DNA of 64,000 bases from Flagellimonas hadalis (GCF_007785775.2 NZ_VNIK02000007.1:161602-225601), one strand, 5' to 3'. Positions 53,613 through 63,895 are shown, numbered from the stretch's first letter. Notes: a model not told the origin generated them from the sequence alone. Numbers and translations are program-made.

Positions 53613-53615
53613 TTT

Positions 53616-56600
53616 ATGGACAAAAACAAAAATCAGACCTTGACAAAGGGGGCTGATCACATCAAAACAATTTCAGCCCTTTTTTTGTCATTTGTATTGC
53701 TCTTGACGTGGGAACCCGCATTATCAGCAATCCCGCACTTGGATGGAACCACACCTCCCTATCAGCTAACGGTAACAGGTACGGTCGTGGACAATCTTGG
53801 AAACGTTTTACCTGGTACAAACGTCATTGTAAAAGGAACCACTACAGGTACGCAAACAGATTTTGATGGAAAGTACTCCATCACCGCTGACTCTGATGCT
53901 ACCTTGATTTTTTCTTATGTTGGTTTTAGGACCATTGAAGTACCAATTAATGGCAACCCAACCGTGGACGTTTCCTTGGTAGAAGATGCTGCCGCCCTGG
54001 ACGAAGTGGTAGTTACCGGTTATGGTACCCAAACAAGGGGTGAGTTGACCGGATCTGTCGGAACGGTTGATGTTTCAGAAGCCACCAAGACACCCATCGT
54101 GAATGCGGCCGAAGCACTTCAGGGTAGGGTCTCCGGGGTCACCATAACCAATAACGGAATTCCGGGAGCTTCTCCAGTGGTACGTATCAGGGGGTATGGA
54201 ACAGGCAATAGTAACGACCCGCTATATATTATAGATGGGGTACAGACCGATGACCCCAGTATCCTAAACTCCATAAATCCTGCGGATATCCAACAAATGA
54301 ACGTTTTGAAGGACGGTGCCGCCGCCATTTACGGTGCTCGGGCATCCAATGGTGTTGTGATCATCACCACCAAAAGTGGAGGATATAACCTGAATAAGGC
54401 AAGGGTATCGCTGGATATGTACACAGGGTTTTCCATCGCCACCAATTTGCCCGAACTGTTGACCCCCCAGCAGCATGGCCAAATGATATGGCAAAGTATT
54501 TTGAACGATGGAGGTACACCTTCCCACCCTCAATATGGCAATGGTGCAAATCCAGTTGTCCCCCAAACTATACAAGGGGACGTTCCTGTGACCATGAACG
54601 TAAGGCCAAATGGAACAGATTGGTTGGATGAGATCAATAGGACCGCGATTACCCAAAATGCCTCCATTACCTTGGAGAACGGGAACGAAAAATCAAAATT
54701 CCTCTTTTCTGCAGGATATTTGAACCGAGATGGTATTCAAATCCATACGGGGTTTAAAAGAGGTTCGGTGAGATTGAACTCTGAGTTTAAAGTTGGGGAG
54801 AAAATCAGAATCGGGCAACACGCCAATATTTCCTTTGACCGAAGGAGTGGAGGACAATCGTGGTACAACTTTGCCATGAGGATGTCCCCTTTAGTCCCTG
54901 TTTATGATGCAGAAGGAAACTTTGCGGGCAGCTATAGCAACTCCAATGGCTTATCCAACCCCAATAACCCTGTGGCAGAAGCTACCCGACAATCAAATGA
55001 TTTTAGGAAAACCTTTAGGGTGTTCGGGGATATCTACGCCACTTGGGATATCTTGGACGGCCTTCAGTTCAAAACCTCCATTGGTGGTTCCATAAGGGCC
55101 TATAACGATAGGCGCTTTAGGGCGTTGATACCTGAATCTCCTGAACCTATTTCCACAAATACCCTGACGGAAGCCGATCAAGACACCTACGAATGGGTGT
55201 GGAGTAATACATTGAGCTATACGAAATCGTTTGGCGACCATAGTATCAATGCACTGGTGGGTATCGAGGCATTGGATGTTCATGGGAAAGGAAAAGAAAT
55301 TTCCAGGACAGGTTATTTCTTCGAAATACCCGAATACTATCTATTGAGCAATGGGGGTGGTGCAGCGAATGTTGCCTATGCCTATGACAATGCATCTTCC
55401 TTGTATTCCTTGTTCGGGACCGCCAATTATGACTATGATGGCCGTTATCTTTTGACGGCGACTGTGAGACGGGATGAGTCATCTAGGTTTATTGGTGACA
55501 ACAAAAGTGATATTTTCCCATCATTCAGTGCTGGTTGGGTGGTGAGCAACGAAGCCTTCTGGCCAAGTGACACCTTCTTCAGTAGATTGAAATTAAAAGG
55601 ATCTTGGGGGCAATTGGGAAATCAAACGCTGCCTGTGAACAACCCAACCGTCAATTTCTCAGTTTTAAGCGAGCAATATGCCAATTACGTATATAGCGGC
55701 AGTGGTGGGGCCACCCAAGGAGCAATCCTCTCCGCAGCCGGAAATCCAAACCTAAAATGGGAGACCAGCGAAACCACCAACTTTGGTATTGAACTGGGCT
55801 TCTTTGACAATAGGTTGAATCTTTCAGCGGAATATTTCACCATCACCACTAAAGATCTGATCAACCAGAACAACAGTTTGTACAGTTCCACTTCCGTTGA
55901 TGCCGCACCGCCTTATGTAAACCTAGGTTCCATTGAGAACAAAGGTGTTGATGCTACCTTGAGTTATTCAGACCAGACCGATTCTGGTTTTAGTTATGGG
56001 GTTGACATCAATTTCTCCAGCTATAAAAATGAGGTTGTTGATCTGATCAGCGCATTCCAAACCGGTTTTGGAGGTTTTAGAACCACTGGTACGGTCACTA
56101 GGACACAGGAAGGACAACCTATATCATCCTTTTATGGTAGAATAGTGGATGGAATTTTTGCCTCAGAATCCGAAGTGGCCAGTGCGGCCGATCAAGGGTT
56201 CGACAACGATGCAGATGGGGTCGGAAGGTTCCGGTACAGGGATTTGAACGATGATGGCGTAATCAACGATGACGATAGGACCTTTATCGGTTCGCCCCAC
56301 CCCGATTTCACCTATGGGGTCAACATCACATTGGGGTATAAGGGCTTCGATATGTCCGCCTTCTTCCAAGGTTCCCAAGGAAACGAAATATTCAACAACG
56401 AGAAGGTATATACCGACTTTCCTACTTTCTTCGATGCCAACAGAAGCGTAAGGGTACTGGATTCATGGACACCAAACAATTTGGATGCCGAATTGCCCGC
56501 TTTAAGCCAAAGCATCACGAACAATGAAGGTTCGGCAAACTCCTTCTTTGTAGAGGATGGTTCCTATATGAGGTTGAAAAACCTTCAGATTGGCTACACC

Positions 56601-56819
56601 TTCAATCAACAGGTATCCAGTATTTTGGGCATGGACAGTGTACGGTTATACCTGCAGGGCACCAATCTATTTACCATAACTGGTTATGACGGTCTTGATC
56701 CTGAACTACAACCAAGATTCTTGGATAGTGGAGCCATAGACAACCTTACCATTGGTGTCTCGGACAACAACTATCCTTTAGCTTCAATTTATTCCTTCGG
56801 AGTCAATCTAAAATTTTAA
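53616..56819 (+). CDS. SusC/RagA-type TonB-dependent transporter (third pair)
   Basis: This 1067-aa protein has an unusually long N-terminal lead (about 18 residues) before the hydrophobic signal segment (ISALFLSFVLLLTWEPALSA). The CarboxypepD-regulatory-like domain follows (VTGTVVDNLGNVLPGTNVIV ... GTQTDFDGKYSI). The plug starts EVVVTGYGTQTRGELTGSVG, with LYIIDGVQTDDPS. The barrel ends PLASIYSFGVNLKF. It imports an unidentified glycan; proximity to the xylan island suggests a second xylan transporter, but no clear LacI-type operator is seen upstream. SusD follows after 3 bp. Confidence 0.95.
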   Translation: MDKNKNQTLTKGADHIKTISALFLSFVLLLTWEPALSAIPHLDGTTPPYQLTVTGTVVDNLGNVLPGTNVIVKGTTTGTQTDFDGKYSITADSDATLIFSYVGFRTIEVPINGNPTVDVSLVEDAAALDEVVVTGYGTQTRGELTGSVGTVDVSEATKTPIVNAAEALQGRVSGVTITNNGIPGASPVVRIRGYGTGNSNDPLYIIDGVQTDDPSILNSINPADIQQMNVLKDGAAAIYGARASNGVVIITTKSGGYNLNKARVSLDMYTGFSIATNLPELLTPQQHGQMIWQSILNDGGTPSHPQYGNGANPVVPQTIQGDVPVTMNVRPNGTDWLDEINRTAITQNASITLENGNEKSKFLFSAGYLNRDGIQIHTGFKRGSVRLNSEFKVGEKIRIGQHANISFDRRSGGQSWYNFAMRMSPLVPVYDAEGNFAGSYSNSNGLSNPNNPVAEATRQSNDFRKTFRVFGDIYATWDILDGLQFKTSIGGSIRAYNDRRFRALIPESPEPISTNTLTEADQDTYEWVWSNTLSYTKSFGDHSINALVGIEALDVHGKGKEISRTGYFFEIPEYYLLSNGGGAANVAYAYDNASSLYSLFGTANYDYDGRYLLTATVRRDESSRFIGDNKSDIFPSFSAGWVVSNEAFWPSDTFFSRLKLKGSWGQLGNQTLPVNNPTVNFSVLSEQYANYVYSGSGGATQGAILSAAGNPNLKWETSETTNFGIELGFFDNRLNLSAEYFTITTKDLINQNNSLYSSTSVDAAPPYVNLGSIENKGVDATLSYSDQTDSGFSYGVDINFSSYKNEVVDLISAFQTGFGGFRTTGTVTRTQEGQPISSFYGRIVDGIFASESEVASAADQGFDNDADGVGRFRYRDLNDDGVINDDDRTFIGSPHPDFTYGVNITLGYKGFDMSAFFQGSQGNEIFNNEKVYTDFPTFFDANRSVRVLDSWTPNNLDAELPALSQSITNNEGSANSFFVEDGSYMRLKNLQIGYTFNQQVSSILGMDSVRLYLQGTNLFTITGYDGLDPELQPRFLDSGAIDNLTIGVSDNNYPLASIYSFGVNLKF

Positions 56820-56822
56820 AGA

Positions 56823-58544
56823 ATGAAAAAGAAAGTAATATATACAATAATATTTGCCGGTCTCTTATTATGGACCTGTAGCGAAGATTTTACAGAGAAG
56901 GCAGCAACAGGAAATATACCTGATGAAGATTTGAAGACTGCTGTAGGTGTTGACCTTAAACTTACCGCCGCTTATTCTGCCATGGATGGAGAACGTGTGA
57001 ACAGACAAGGAGAGGGTGTTGCCGCTGGTGGTGACAACTGGTGGACCGATGTGGTCTCCGACGATGCCCACCGTGGTAGTGAGGACGGGGACAACACTGC
57101 ATTGTTCCAAGTAGAGACCTTGGATTGGCAAACCGGAAACAGCTGGTTCTTGGGCAGGTGGAGTGCCCTGTTTGGAGGGGTCAACCGATGCAATGCCGTT
57201 CTGGATCTTATCAGTCAAATCCCGGATGGGGATTTTACCCAACAAGAAGGCGAAGCGTTTTTCCTCAGGGGGTATTTTAACTTTGAACTCCAAAAATTTT
57301 GGGGCAATGTCCCTTTCATTTCTGTAGAGAACTTGGTCAATGAAGAATTCAATCAACCCAACCCCGGTCCTATATGGACGGAAATTGAAGCAGATTTTCA
57401 AGCAGCTATTGAAAAGCTGGGAGACGACATTGTTCTAGGAAGGGCAAACTCTTGGGTCGCCAAGGCCTTTTTGGGCAAAGCCTACTTGTACCAAGGAAAA
57501 TATGATGAGGCACTTCCGTTGTTCAACGACGTGATCAATAATGGGCCATATACCTTGAACGAGGAATTTGTGAACAACTTTAACTTCGCTGGGGAGAATG
57601 GTCCCGAGTCCATGTTCGCCATTCAATTTTCTTCGGATACAGGCCGTTCCTTTAATGGAAACGGAGCTGGCACCTTGAACTTTCCCGGTGGTGGACCATT
57701 GGAAACTTGCTGCGGTTTTTACCAGCCTACCCATGACTTGGTGAACGCCTTCCAAACTGACGGTTCCGGTTTGCCCTTGTTGGATTCCTATGCTGCAACC
57801 GATGTTGAAAACGATTATGGAATCAACAGTGATGCTCCCTTTACACCACATACAGGACCATTGGACCCTAGACTGGACTATACAGTAGGAAGAAGGGGAA
57901 TCGATTATAATGGCTTTGGGCTGAATCCTGGAAAACAATGGATCAGGGCGTCTTTTGGCGATATTTCCGGCCCCTATTTGCCCAAAAAGAACATGTACCA
58001 AGCGGGTGAAGTGGATGCCAATCGTGGTATTGGTGGTTGGGGCTCCGACTGGTCGGGCATCAACTATAACGTAATGCGGTTTGCGGATGTATTGCTGATG
58101 GCAGCAGAAGCTGCCGTGGAGAAAACTACTCCGGATCTGCCAATGGCCTTGGATTACGTGAACAGGGTACGCAACAGGGCCAAGAACATGACTTATGTAC
58201 AGGCACTGGACGCTGATAATAATCCTATCCCGAACACTGATGCCGCCAATTATCAAATTGAGCCCTATGCTTCCTTTCCCAATCAGGATTTTGCCAGACA
58301 AGCTGTGCGCTTTGAGCGTCGCTTGGAACTGGGCATGGAGGGACATCGTTTGTTCGATCTCAGAAGATGGGGTGTTGCCGAAGACGTTATCACCACCTAT
58401 ATCCAAAATGAGGGTGAAGATTTTGATCAGTCTAGTTATGACACAAAATTTAAAGCTTACCAACCCAAATTCGATCTATTTCCAATTCCAATAAATGCCA
58501 TAGACCAAAGTGGTGGTATATTGACCCAAAATACCGGATATTAA
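56823..58544 (+). CDS. SusD/RagB-type lipoprotein (third pair)
   Basis: This 573-aa protein has a short lipoprotein signal (lipobox LLLWTC) followed by SEDFTEKAATGNIPDEDL. SusD hallmarks include EGEAFFLRGYFNFELQKFWG, NSWVAKAFLGKAYLYQGKYD, FERRLELGMEGHRLFDLRRWG and the end LTQNTGY. It pairs with the SusC encoded 3 bp upstream. Ligand unknown. Confidence 0.93.
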   Translation: MKKKVIYTIIFAGLLLWTCSEDFTEKAATGNIPDEDLKTAVGVDLKLTAAYSAMDGERVNRQGEGVAAGGDNWWTDVVSDDAHRGSEDGDNTALFQVETLDWQTGNSWFLGRWSALFGGVNRCNAVLDLISQIPDGDFTQQEGEAFFLRGYFNFELQKFWGNVPFISVENLVNEEFNQPNPGPIWTEIEADFQAAIEKLGDDIVLGRANSWVAKAFLGKAYLYQGKYDEALPLFNDVINNGPYTLNEEFVNNFNFAGENGPESMFAIQFSSDTGRSFNGNGAGTLNFPGGGPLETCCGFYQPTHDLVNAFQTDGSGLPLLDSYAATDVENDYGINSDAPFTPHTGPLDPRLDYTVGRRGIDYNGFGLNPGKQWIRASFGDISGPYLPKKNMYQAGEVDANRGIGGWGSDWSGINYNVMRFADVLLMAAEAAVEKTTPDLPMALDYVNRVRNRAKNMTYVQALDADNNPIPNTDAANYQIEPYASFPNQDFARQAVRFERRLELGMEGHRLFDLRRWGVAEDVITTYIQNEGEDFDQSSYDTKFKAYQPKFDLFPIPINAIDQSGGILTQNTGY

Positions 58545-58558
58545 GAATGTATAATAGC

Positions 58559-58567
58559 TTGAGTTAG
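58559..58567 (+). promoter_or_regulatory. Trailer motif TTGAGTTAG upstream of terminator
   Basis: This lies 14 nt after the SusD stop and 22 nt before the hairpin at 58590. It is fully complementary to the leader motif at 53594-53602 of the same transcript. Confidence 0.5.
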
Positions 58568-58589
58568 TTTAATTTTGATTTAAGTAAGG

Positions 58590-58621
58590 TAGGTTGTCAA
58601 TGTATATTGGCAACCTATTTT
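58590..58621 (+). terminator. Hairpin terminator after the third SusC/SusD pair
   Basis: TAGGTTG-t-CAAT (from 58590) pairs with ATTG-g-CAACCTA (to 58617) around a 4-nt loop, giving 11 pairs with one internal mismatch. TTTT follows. Confidence 0.75.
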
Positions 58622-58756
58622 AATTATAGATGGACAGCATTAATCAAAAATTAATCCTTATTAGTTGATTGTTAATCATTGAGAATTAAAAATGCAGTAC
58701 TGGAATTTGTATTTTTAATTCTGAGGTATCTCCATCAAATAAAATAAGCCCAACTT

Positions 58757-61700
58757 ATGGGACAAACAATTGCCCGATGTCTTGCAACCAAAAGCATCTT
58801 ATCAAAAAATTGGTCAACCCGTAAAAACTTCAGCACAGTGAATAAAAGCTATATTTTAATTGCACTAGTCTCTTTACTGATCCTTTCTTGTTCTAAGAAA
58901 AAAGAGGACACCTTGTTCTCAAAGGTTTCCTCAAAACACTCGGGTATCACATTCAACAACCAGATTGTTGAGACCGACAGCTTCAACATTCTCACCAGTG
59001 AATACATCTTCAATGGTGGAGGTGTGGCCGTGGGTGACTTTAACAACGATGGAAGTCAAGATCTTTTTTTCACGGGAAATCAGGTGACCAATAAGCTGTA
59101 CCTGAATAAAGGTGGGTTCAAGTTTGAGGATGTCACTGAAATTTCTGGTGTGGGAGCCCCTGACAAATGGAAAACGGGTGTTGCCGTGATCGATATCAAC
59201 AACGATTCCCTGCTTGATATCTATATCTGTGCGGCCATGTACGCCACTCCTGAAGAAAAAGCCAATATCCTCTTCGTGAATCAGGGCATTGATGAAAATG
59301 GCATTCCTAAATTCAAGGAAATGGCCAAGGAGTATGGTGTTGCAGACACTGGTAATAGCATGAACGCGGCCTTTATCGACTATAACAAAGATGACCATCT
59401 GGATCTGTATGTGCTCAACAATGTGGACATACACGTGCTGCCCGCAAATTATAGGGAGAAGATAACCGACGGCTCCTCATTGAGCAATGACCGTCTGTAT
59501 CGGAACAATGGGGACAATACCTTCACGGACGTTACCATGGAAGCAGGTATCACCATAGAAGGGTATGGTCTTGGCATTGCAGTTTCCGACCTGAATTATG
59601 ACGGTTGGCCGGATATTTATGTGAGCAATGATTACCTGAGCAATGACATCCTCTATATCAACAACAGGGACGGGACGTTCACGGACCAAATAAGCCAGTT
59701 CGTGAAGCACCAGAGCAAGTTCTCCATGGGTTCCGACATCGCAGATTTCAACAATGACGGCTTTCTCGATATCCTTACGCTTGACATGTTGGGCGAAACC
59801 AATTACAGGCTAAAGACCACCATCAAGGAAAGCCGCTACAACGATTATTACATGAATGACAAGTTTGGGTATGATTATCAGTACATGAGGAACATGCTCC
59901 AAATGGGCCAAGGGCCCAATATGCCCTTCAGTGAGATCGGGTTGATGGCCGGAATAGCCAAAACAGATTGGAGCTGGTCTCCCCTCTTCGTGGATGCCGA
60001 TAATGATGGACTCAAAGATCTATTGATCACCAATGGTTTTCCACGGGACATCACCGATCTTGATTTTGGTGAATTTCACTTCAACGTGCGCAAATACCTT
60101 CGCCCTTCCCAAATTTTGGATTCCATTCCAGTGGTCAAAATACCCAACTATGCCTATAAAAATGAAGGAAATGGCCAGTTCAGGGATGTAGGGAAAGCCT
60201 GGGGGTTGAACATTCCCTCATTCTCAAATGGTGCGGCCTTTGCCGATCTGGATGGAGATGGTGATTTGGATTATATCGTGAACAATATCAACGATGAAGC
60301 ATTCCTTTTCAAGAATAATGCAGAGAACAAGAACCAGGGGCAAAACAACCACATTCAGTTGGACCTGAAAGGCCCATCCACCAATCCGGCAGCATTGGGC
60401 ACCAAGGTGGCCATCCGATTTGCCGATGGGAGCTTTCAGTATTATGAGCATCAGTTGAACAGAGGCTATTTATCCACTGTTCAGGGCATGGCCCACTTTG
60501 GTCTGGGCGCCCATCAAAACATGGCCTCCATTGAAGTGTTGTGGCCTGATGGAAAATTCCAAGCTTTAAAGAACATTCCAAGTAACCAAATCCTGACGAT
60601 CAATCATGGGGAGGCCGTTTCGCCCAGTTCCCAACAACTTGCATTTCCCCTTGTTCCAAAGGAATCCAAACCCAATTATAAGGAAGTTTCCGATGAATTG
60701 AGAATCGATTATGTACATGAGGAAGAAGACAAGGTCGATTTCAACGTGCAGCGCACCCTACCCCACAAACTCACACAAAATGGACCCTGCATTGCCAAAG
60801 GCGACATTAACGGCGATGGCCATGAAGACTTTATCATTGGTAGCTCATCCGGATACTCCCCCATGCTGTTCTTCCAAGAATCATCTGGATCGTTTACCAG
60901 CACGCCCTTGTTTCTGGACGACAAGAACAAAGGGCATGAGGAAACGAGCATTGCGCTTTTTGACTTGGATAACGATGGTGATCTGGATATGTATTTGGTT
61001 TCCGGCAGCAATGAGTTTGACTTGGAATCCCCTTACTATACCGATCGGTTGATGATCAACAATGGCAAGGGAAATTTTACGCTTTCAACAGATAAAATGC
61101 CCAAAATAAATGCAAGTGGATCGGTGGTCAGGGCAGAAGATTTTGATGGGGACGGCTATACGGACCTGTTCGTAGGTGGACGCACGCCTTTTTCACAATA
61201 TCCCACGCCCGAAAAGAGCTATCTGTTGAAAAATGAAAAAGGTATTCTTATCGATGTGACGGAAACCTATTGCAAGGATCTCAGAAGCCCTGGAATGGTG
61301 ACCGATGCCAAATGGGCCGATCTTGACGGGGACAACCTAAAAGACCTGATTTTGGTCGGCGAGTTTATGCCCATCTCTGTTTTCATGAACAAAAAAGAAA
61401 TATTTCAGCCATTGGAAAATACAGGTATCCATCAACTATCAGGTTGGTGGGAGTGCGTTTTGGTCGAAGATTTTGACGGGGACGGGGATATGGATATCAT
61501 AGCAGGAAACTTGGGCGCCAACAACTTTTATCGTCCCACAACAGAAAGACCCGTGACCATGCTGGTGAAGGATTTTGACAAAAATGGATCTAGTGACCCC
61601 ATCCTTTTTGCCTACTTCAGGGAAAGTTTTGAAGATTCGACCTTTACTTCCTATCCCGTAAATTTCTGGGGGGACCTGATAGGACAGAGTCCATTGTTCC

Positions 61701-62176
61701 GAAAAAAGTTTGACTACTTTAAGGAATACGCCAATGCGAACAAAAATGATCTCTTTACGCCGGAAGAGCTGGAAGGAACCTTTGAACTGGCAGCAAACCA
61801 TGACCAAACCAGCTATTTCATCAATAATGGAAATGGGCAGTTCAGTATGGGTGAGCTTCCCTGGCAAACACAGTCGGCACCCATAAAATGTATGATCACA
61901 ACACCATCAGGTGGGGACGCTTTCGCAAATGTGCTGATGATCGGCAATGATTTTGGCAATGAAGTGTTCATCGGTCGGTACGACGCTTTCAATGGCGGAA
62001 TATTGGTGGGTGACAACAAAGGTGGTTTTGAATTCAAAAATGCAGAAGAGAGTGGTTTCAAAGTCCCCGGAGATGGAAAGGACATGATATTGGTGGAAAA
62101 AGCAGGTGGTGGTACACCTTATGTGGTGGTAACGCAAAACAGGGGCAAACTGCTGGTGTTTTCCAAAAATGAATAA
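58757..62176 (+). CDS. FG-GAP/VCBS repeat lipoprotein with ASPIC/UnbV domain
   Basis: This is a 1139-aa protein. A lipobox LLILSC is preceded by an odd 27-residue lead, so the true start could be the GTG at 58838 (VNKSYILIALVSL). Many FG-GAP calcium-binding repeats of the DxNxDGxxD type are visible: GDFNNDGSQDLFF, DLNYDGWPDIYV, DADNDGLKDLLI, DLDGDGDLDYIV, DFDGDGYTDLFV and DFDGDGDMDIIA. They build two beta-propellers separated by an ASPIC/UnbV domain at about 535-615 (YLSTVQGMAHFGLG, IEVLWPDGKFQ). Such proteins are common beside SusC/SusD pairs in Flavobacteria and are thought to be surface adhesion or binding proteins. It starts 212 bp after SusD, behind a terminator. Function not established. 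Confidence 0.88.
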   Translation: MGQTIARCLATKSILSKNWSTRKNFSTVNKSYILIALVSLLILSCSKKKEDTLFSKVSSKHSGITFNNQIVETDSFNILTSEYIFNGGGVAVGDFNNDGSQDLFFTGNQVTNKLYLNKGGFKFEDVTEISGVGAPDKWKTGVAVIDINNDSLLDIYICAAMYATPEEKANILFVNQGIDENGIPKFKEMAKEYGVADTGNSMNAAFIDYNKDDHLDLYVLNNVDIHVLPANYREKITDGSSLSNDRLYRNNGDNTFTDVTMEAGITIEGYGLGIAVSDLNYDGWPDIYVSNDYLSNDILYINNRDGTFTDQISQFVKHQSKFSMGSDIADFNNDGFLDILTLDMLGETNYRLKTTIKESRYNDYYMNDKFGYDYQYMRNMLQMGQGPNMPFSEIGLMAGIAKTDWSWSPLFVDADNDGLKDLLITNGFPRDITDLDFGEFHFNVRKYLRPSQILDSIPVVKIPNYAYKNEGNGQFRDVGKAWGLNIPSFSNGAAFADLDGDGDLDYIVNNINDEAFLFKNNAENKNQGQNNHIQLDLKGPSTNPAALGTKVAIRFADGSFQYYEHQLNRGYLSTVQGMAHFGLGAHQNMASIEVLWPDGKFQALKNIPSNQILTINHGEAVSPSSQQLAFPLVPKESKPNYKEVSDELRIDYVHEEEDKVDFNVQRTLPHKLTQNGPCIAKGDINGDGHEDFIIGSSSGYSPMLFFQESSGSFTSTPLFLDDKNKGHEETSIALFDLDNDGDLDMYLVSGSNEFDLESPYYTDRLMINNGKGNFTLSTDKMPKINASGSVVRAEDFDGDGYTDLFVGGRTPFSQYPTPEKSYLLKNEKGILIDVTETYCKDLRSPGMVTDAKWADLDGDNLKDLILVGEFMPISVFMNKKEIFQPLENTGIHQLSGWWECVLVEDFDGDGDMDIIAGNLGANNFYRPTTERPVTMLVKDFDKNGSSDPILFAYFRESFEDSTFTSYPVNFWGDLIGQSPLFRKKFDYFKEYANANKNDLFTPEELEGTFELAANHDQTSYFINNGNGQFSMGELPWQTQSAPIKCMITTPSGGDAFANVLMIGNDFGNEVFIGRYDAFNGGILVGDNKGGFEFKNAEESGFKVPGDGKDMILVEKAGGGTPYVVVTQNRGKLLVFSKNE

Positions 62177-62186
62177 TTTATGTGGA

Positions 62187-63689
62187 CTATTTCAAAGTGT
62201 TTTCCAGCACCATCAAATCGGTCAATGATTCACTCCATTTTTGGGACAAATCTTTAGGGATTGGCGTAAAATAATAGGTGAAAGTACTGAGTATGATATC
62301 TTGGTCCCCATCGGCATCCACATCGGCGGCCTTCATCAAAAACCATTTGCCATCAATTTGTTTTGGTAAGATACGCTCCGTAAAATCAAACCCATCACCG
62401 CCTGCGTTTTCAAGATAGACAAAAGACTTTACAGGTCTGTCCGCATAGTCAGGGAATGTGGAAACGAGCGCTATGTCCAAATCCCCGTCCCCATCATAAT
62501 CAAAAGTTTCACTTCTGGTGGCACCGTACATGGGATAGAAAAAGGATTCTTCATATTCATTATCACCATTGTTCAAGTGGATCCGCAATCCATGATACGG
62601 TTTTAATATTTGGGTCTTGTCAGCATTGTCGCCATGCACAGTGATGATATCCTCATCCCCATCCCCGTCAAAATCCACCATTTCGAACCAACTGGTGCCC
62701 AACACAGGACTGAATCGCAATAACATATCTGCACTGAAGGTCATATCATCCTTTTGGTAGAGTACCATTATGGCCTCGTCCCCTTGTGCCTTCATGAACA
62801 CAATATCATCCTTGCCATCACCATCCAAATCCCTAACGATGGACCGCATTGATCCTGGGCTCTGTATCAATACCTTCTTTTGGTAAATACCGTTGGAATC
62901 TTTTTGCAAGAGGGAAAGCTCCCCTGTCAAATGGCCAAACTCGCAGACCACAATTTCCAGTTGCCCATCCTTATTGAAGTCATGCACCAAGCTATGCACA
63001 GGCCTATGGAGTCCCGCGATTAAAGTATCCGTGGCAACTTCGTTCCTTAGCAACAAGGCCCCCTCCTTTTGTTGTGAAGGGTTCAAAATCCCCACAGCAG
63101 TGACGATGTCCCCTAAATCTGTTGGGTTAAATGCGGTCACCGCACTTTGGGCCCTAAAAATGTTCTGGGATGTGCCCTGTAGATAATCAAATGTGTTCAC
63201 ACTCCCATCCAAATTTCCAATCAAAATATTTTGACTGCCCTCATCATAACCCAAAAAGGAAATTGCCGCACCGGGAACACTATCAATGGATATGGATTTG
63301 AATTCAAACTGTTCCAAGGTCTGTATTGATGGATTCTTGGGAATCACGGGAAGCCCATCCGGGGCATTTGCCAAGATATAATCCTTTAACTTTATCCAGT
63401 CTTCTTGGGAAATAGTGGGTATAGGACTGTATATCCCAGCCTGTTTGATATCAAACTGCTCTGCATGGGTGTATCCTTTATAGGGGTCGTAGTTTGGATC
63501 TTTGATCCCCATACGTGCCCCCATTTCCGGCAAAATCGAATTTTCCCAAAGCTCTTTGGTCAAATGGTCTATTCTAGGGGCTGTATGGCAGCTTGCACAA
63601 TGGGAAGCATATAACCTTTCACCTCGGTTCTGGGTGGGCTTTGCACATGATACAACGATTAGGCAAAGCAATAAAAATTGAAGTCTCAT
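62187..63689 (-). CDS. Cytochrome c / FG-GAP repeat lipoprotein
   Basis: This 500-aa lipoprotein has lipobox CLIVVSC. A mono-heme cytochrome c-type domain spans about 22-115, with heme motif CASCH (CxxCH) at about 31-35 and a Met-containing MGARMGIKDP that could supply the distal ligand. The rest is an FG-GAP propeller: DFNKDGQLEIVV, DLDGDGKDDIVF, DFDGDGDEDIIT, DYDGDGDLDIAL and DVDADGDQDIIL. It is convergent with the FG-GAP/ASPIC gene, with only 10 bp between stops. The fusion of one heme domain to a calcium-binding propeller is seen in other Bacteroidota and planctomycetes; electron donor and role are unknown. Confidence 0.85.
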   Translation of the reverse strand: MRLQFLLLCLIVVSCAKPTQNRGERLYASHCASCHTAPRIDHLTKELWENSILPEMGARMGIKDPNYDPYKGYTHAEQFDIKQAGIYSPIPTISQEDWIKLKDYILANAPDGLPVIPKNPSIQTLEQFEFKSISIDSVPGAAISFLGYDEGSQNILIGNLDGSVNTFDYLQGTSQNIFRAQSAVTAFNPTDLGDIVTAVGILNPSQQKEGALLLRNEVATDTLIAGLHRPVHSLVHDFNKDGQLEIVVCEFGHLTGELSLLQKDSNGIYQKKVLIQSPGSMRSIVRDLDGDGKDDIVFMKAQGDEAIMVLYQKDDMTFSADMLLRFSPVLGTSWFEMVDFDGDGDEDIITVHGDNADKTQILKPYHGLRIHLNNGDNEYEESFFYPMYGATRSETFDYDGDGDLDIALVSTFPDYADRPVKSFVYLENAGGDGFDFTERILPKQIDGKWFLMKAADVDADGDQDIILSTFTYYFTPIPKDLSQKWSESLTDLMVLENTLK

Positions 63690-63855
63690 TCAATTTGTTT
63701 AACTGCAATATAATATTATTCGCCTTGCCTTCCAATTTATATAAACACACTGTATCAGAAAGATAAGGCATTCGAACTGATTGTATCCAAATCCATTTTC
63801 ACCTCGATGGGAACAATTTTCTTTTGCCACACCAAAGGCATCTTACAACAAAAAA

Positions 63856-63881
63856 AGCGAACCCCTTGAAAGAGGTCCGCT
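63856..63881 (-). terminator. Rho-independent terminator for a minus-strand gene entering from the right
   Basis: On the minus strand, AGCGGACCTCTT pairs with AAGGGGTTCGCT (10 of 12 positions, others G-T or mismatch), followed by a run of about seven T. It lies behind the trailer motif at 63896 and the probable partial gene at 63966. The stretch 63690-63855 shows no gene. Confidence 0.75.
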
Positions 63882-63895
63882 CCGAATTAACTAAA

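Noticed and set aside
57435..58463. 342-aa open frame on the minus strand
   Set aside because: It is antisense to the SusD gene at 56823-58544 with no recognisable domain; SusD is unambiguous.
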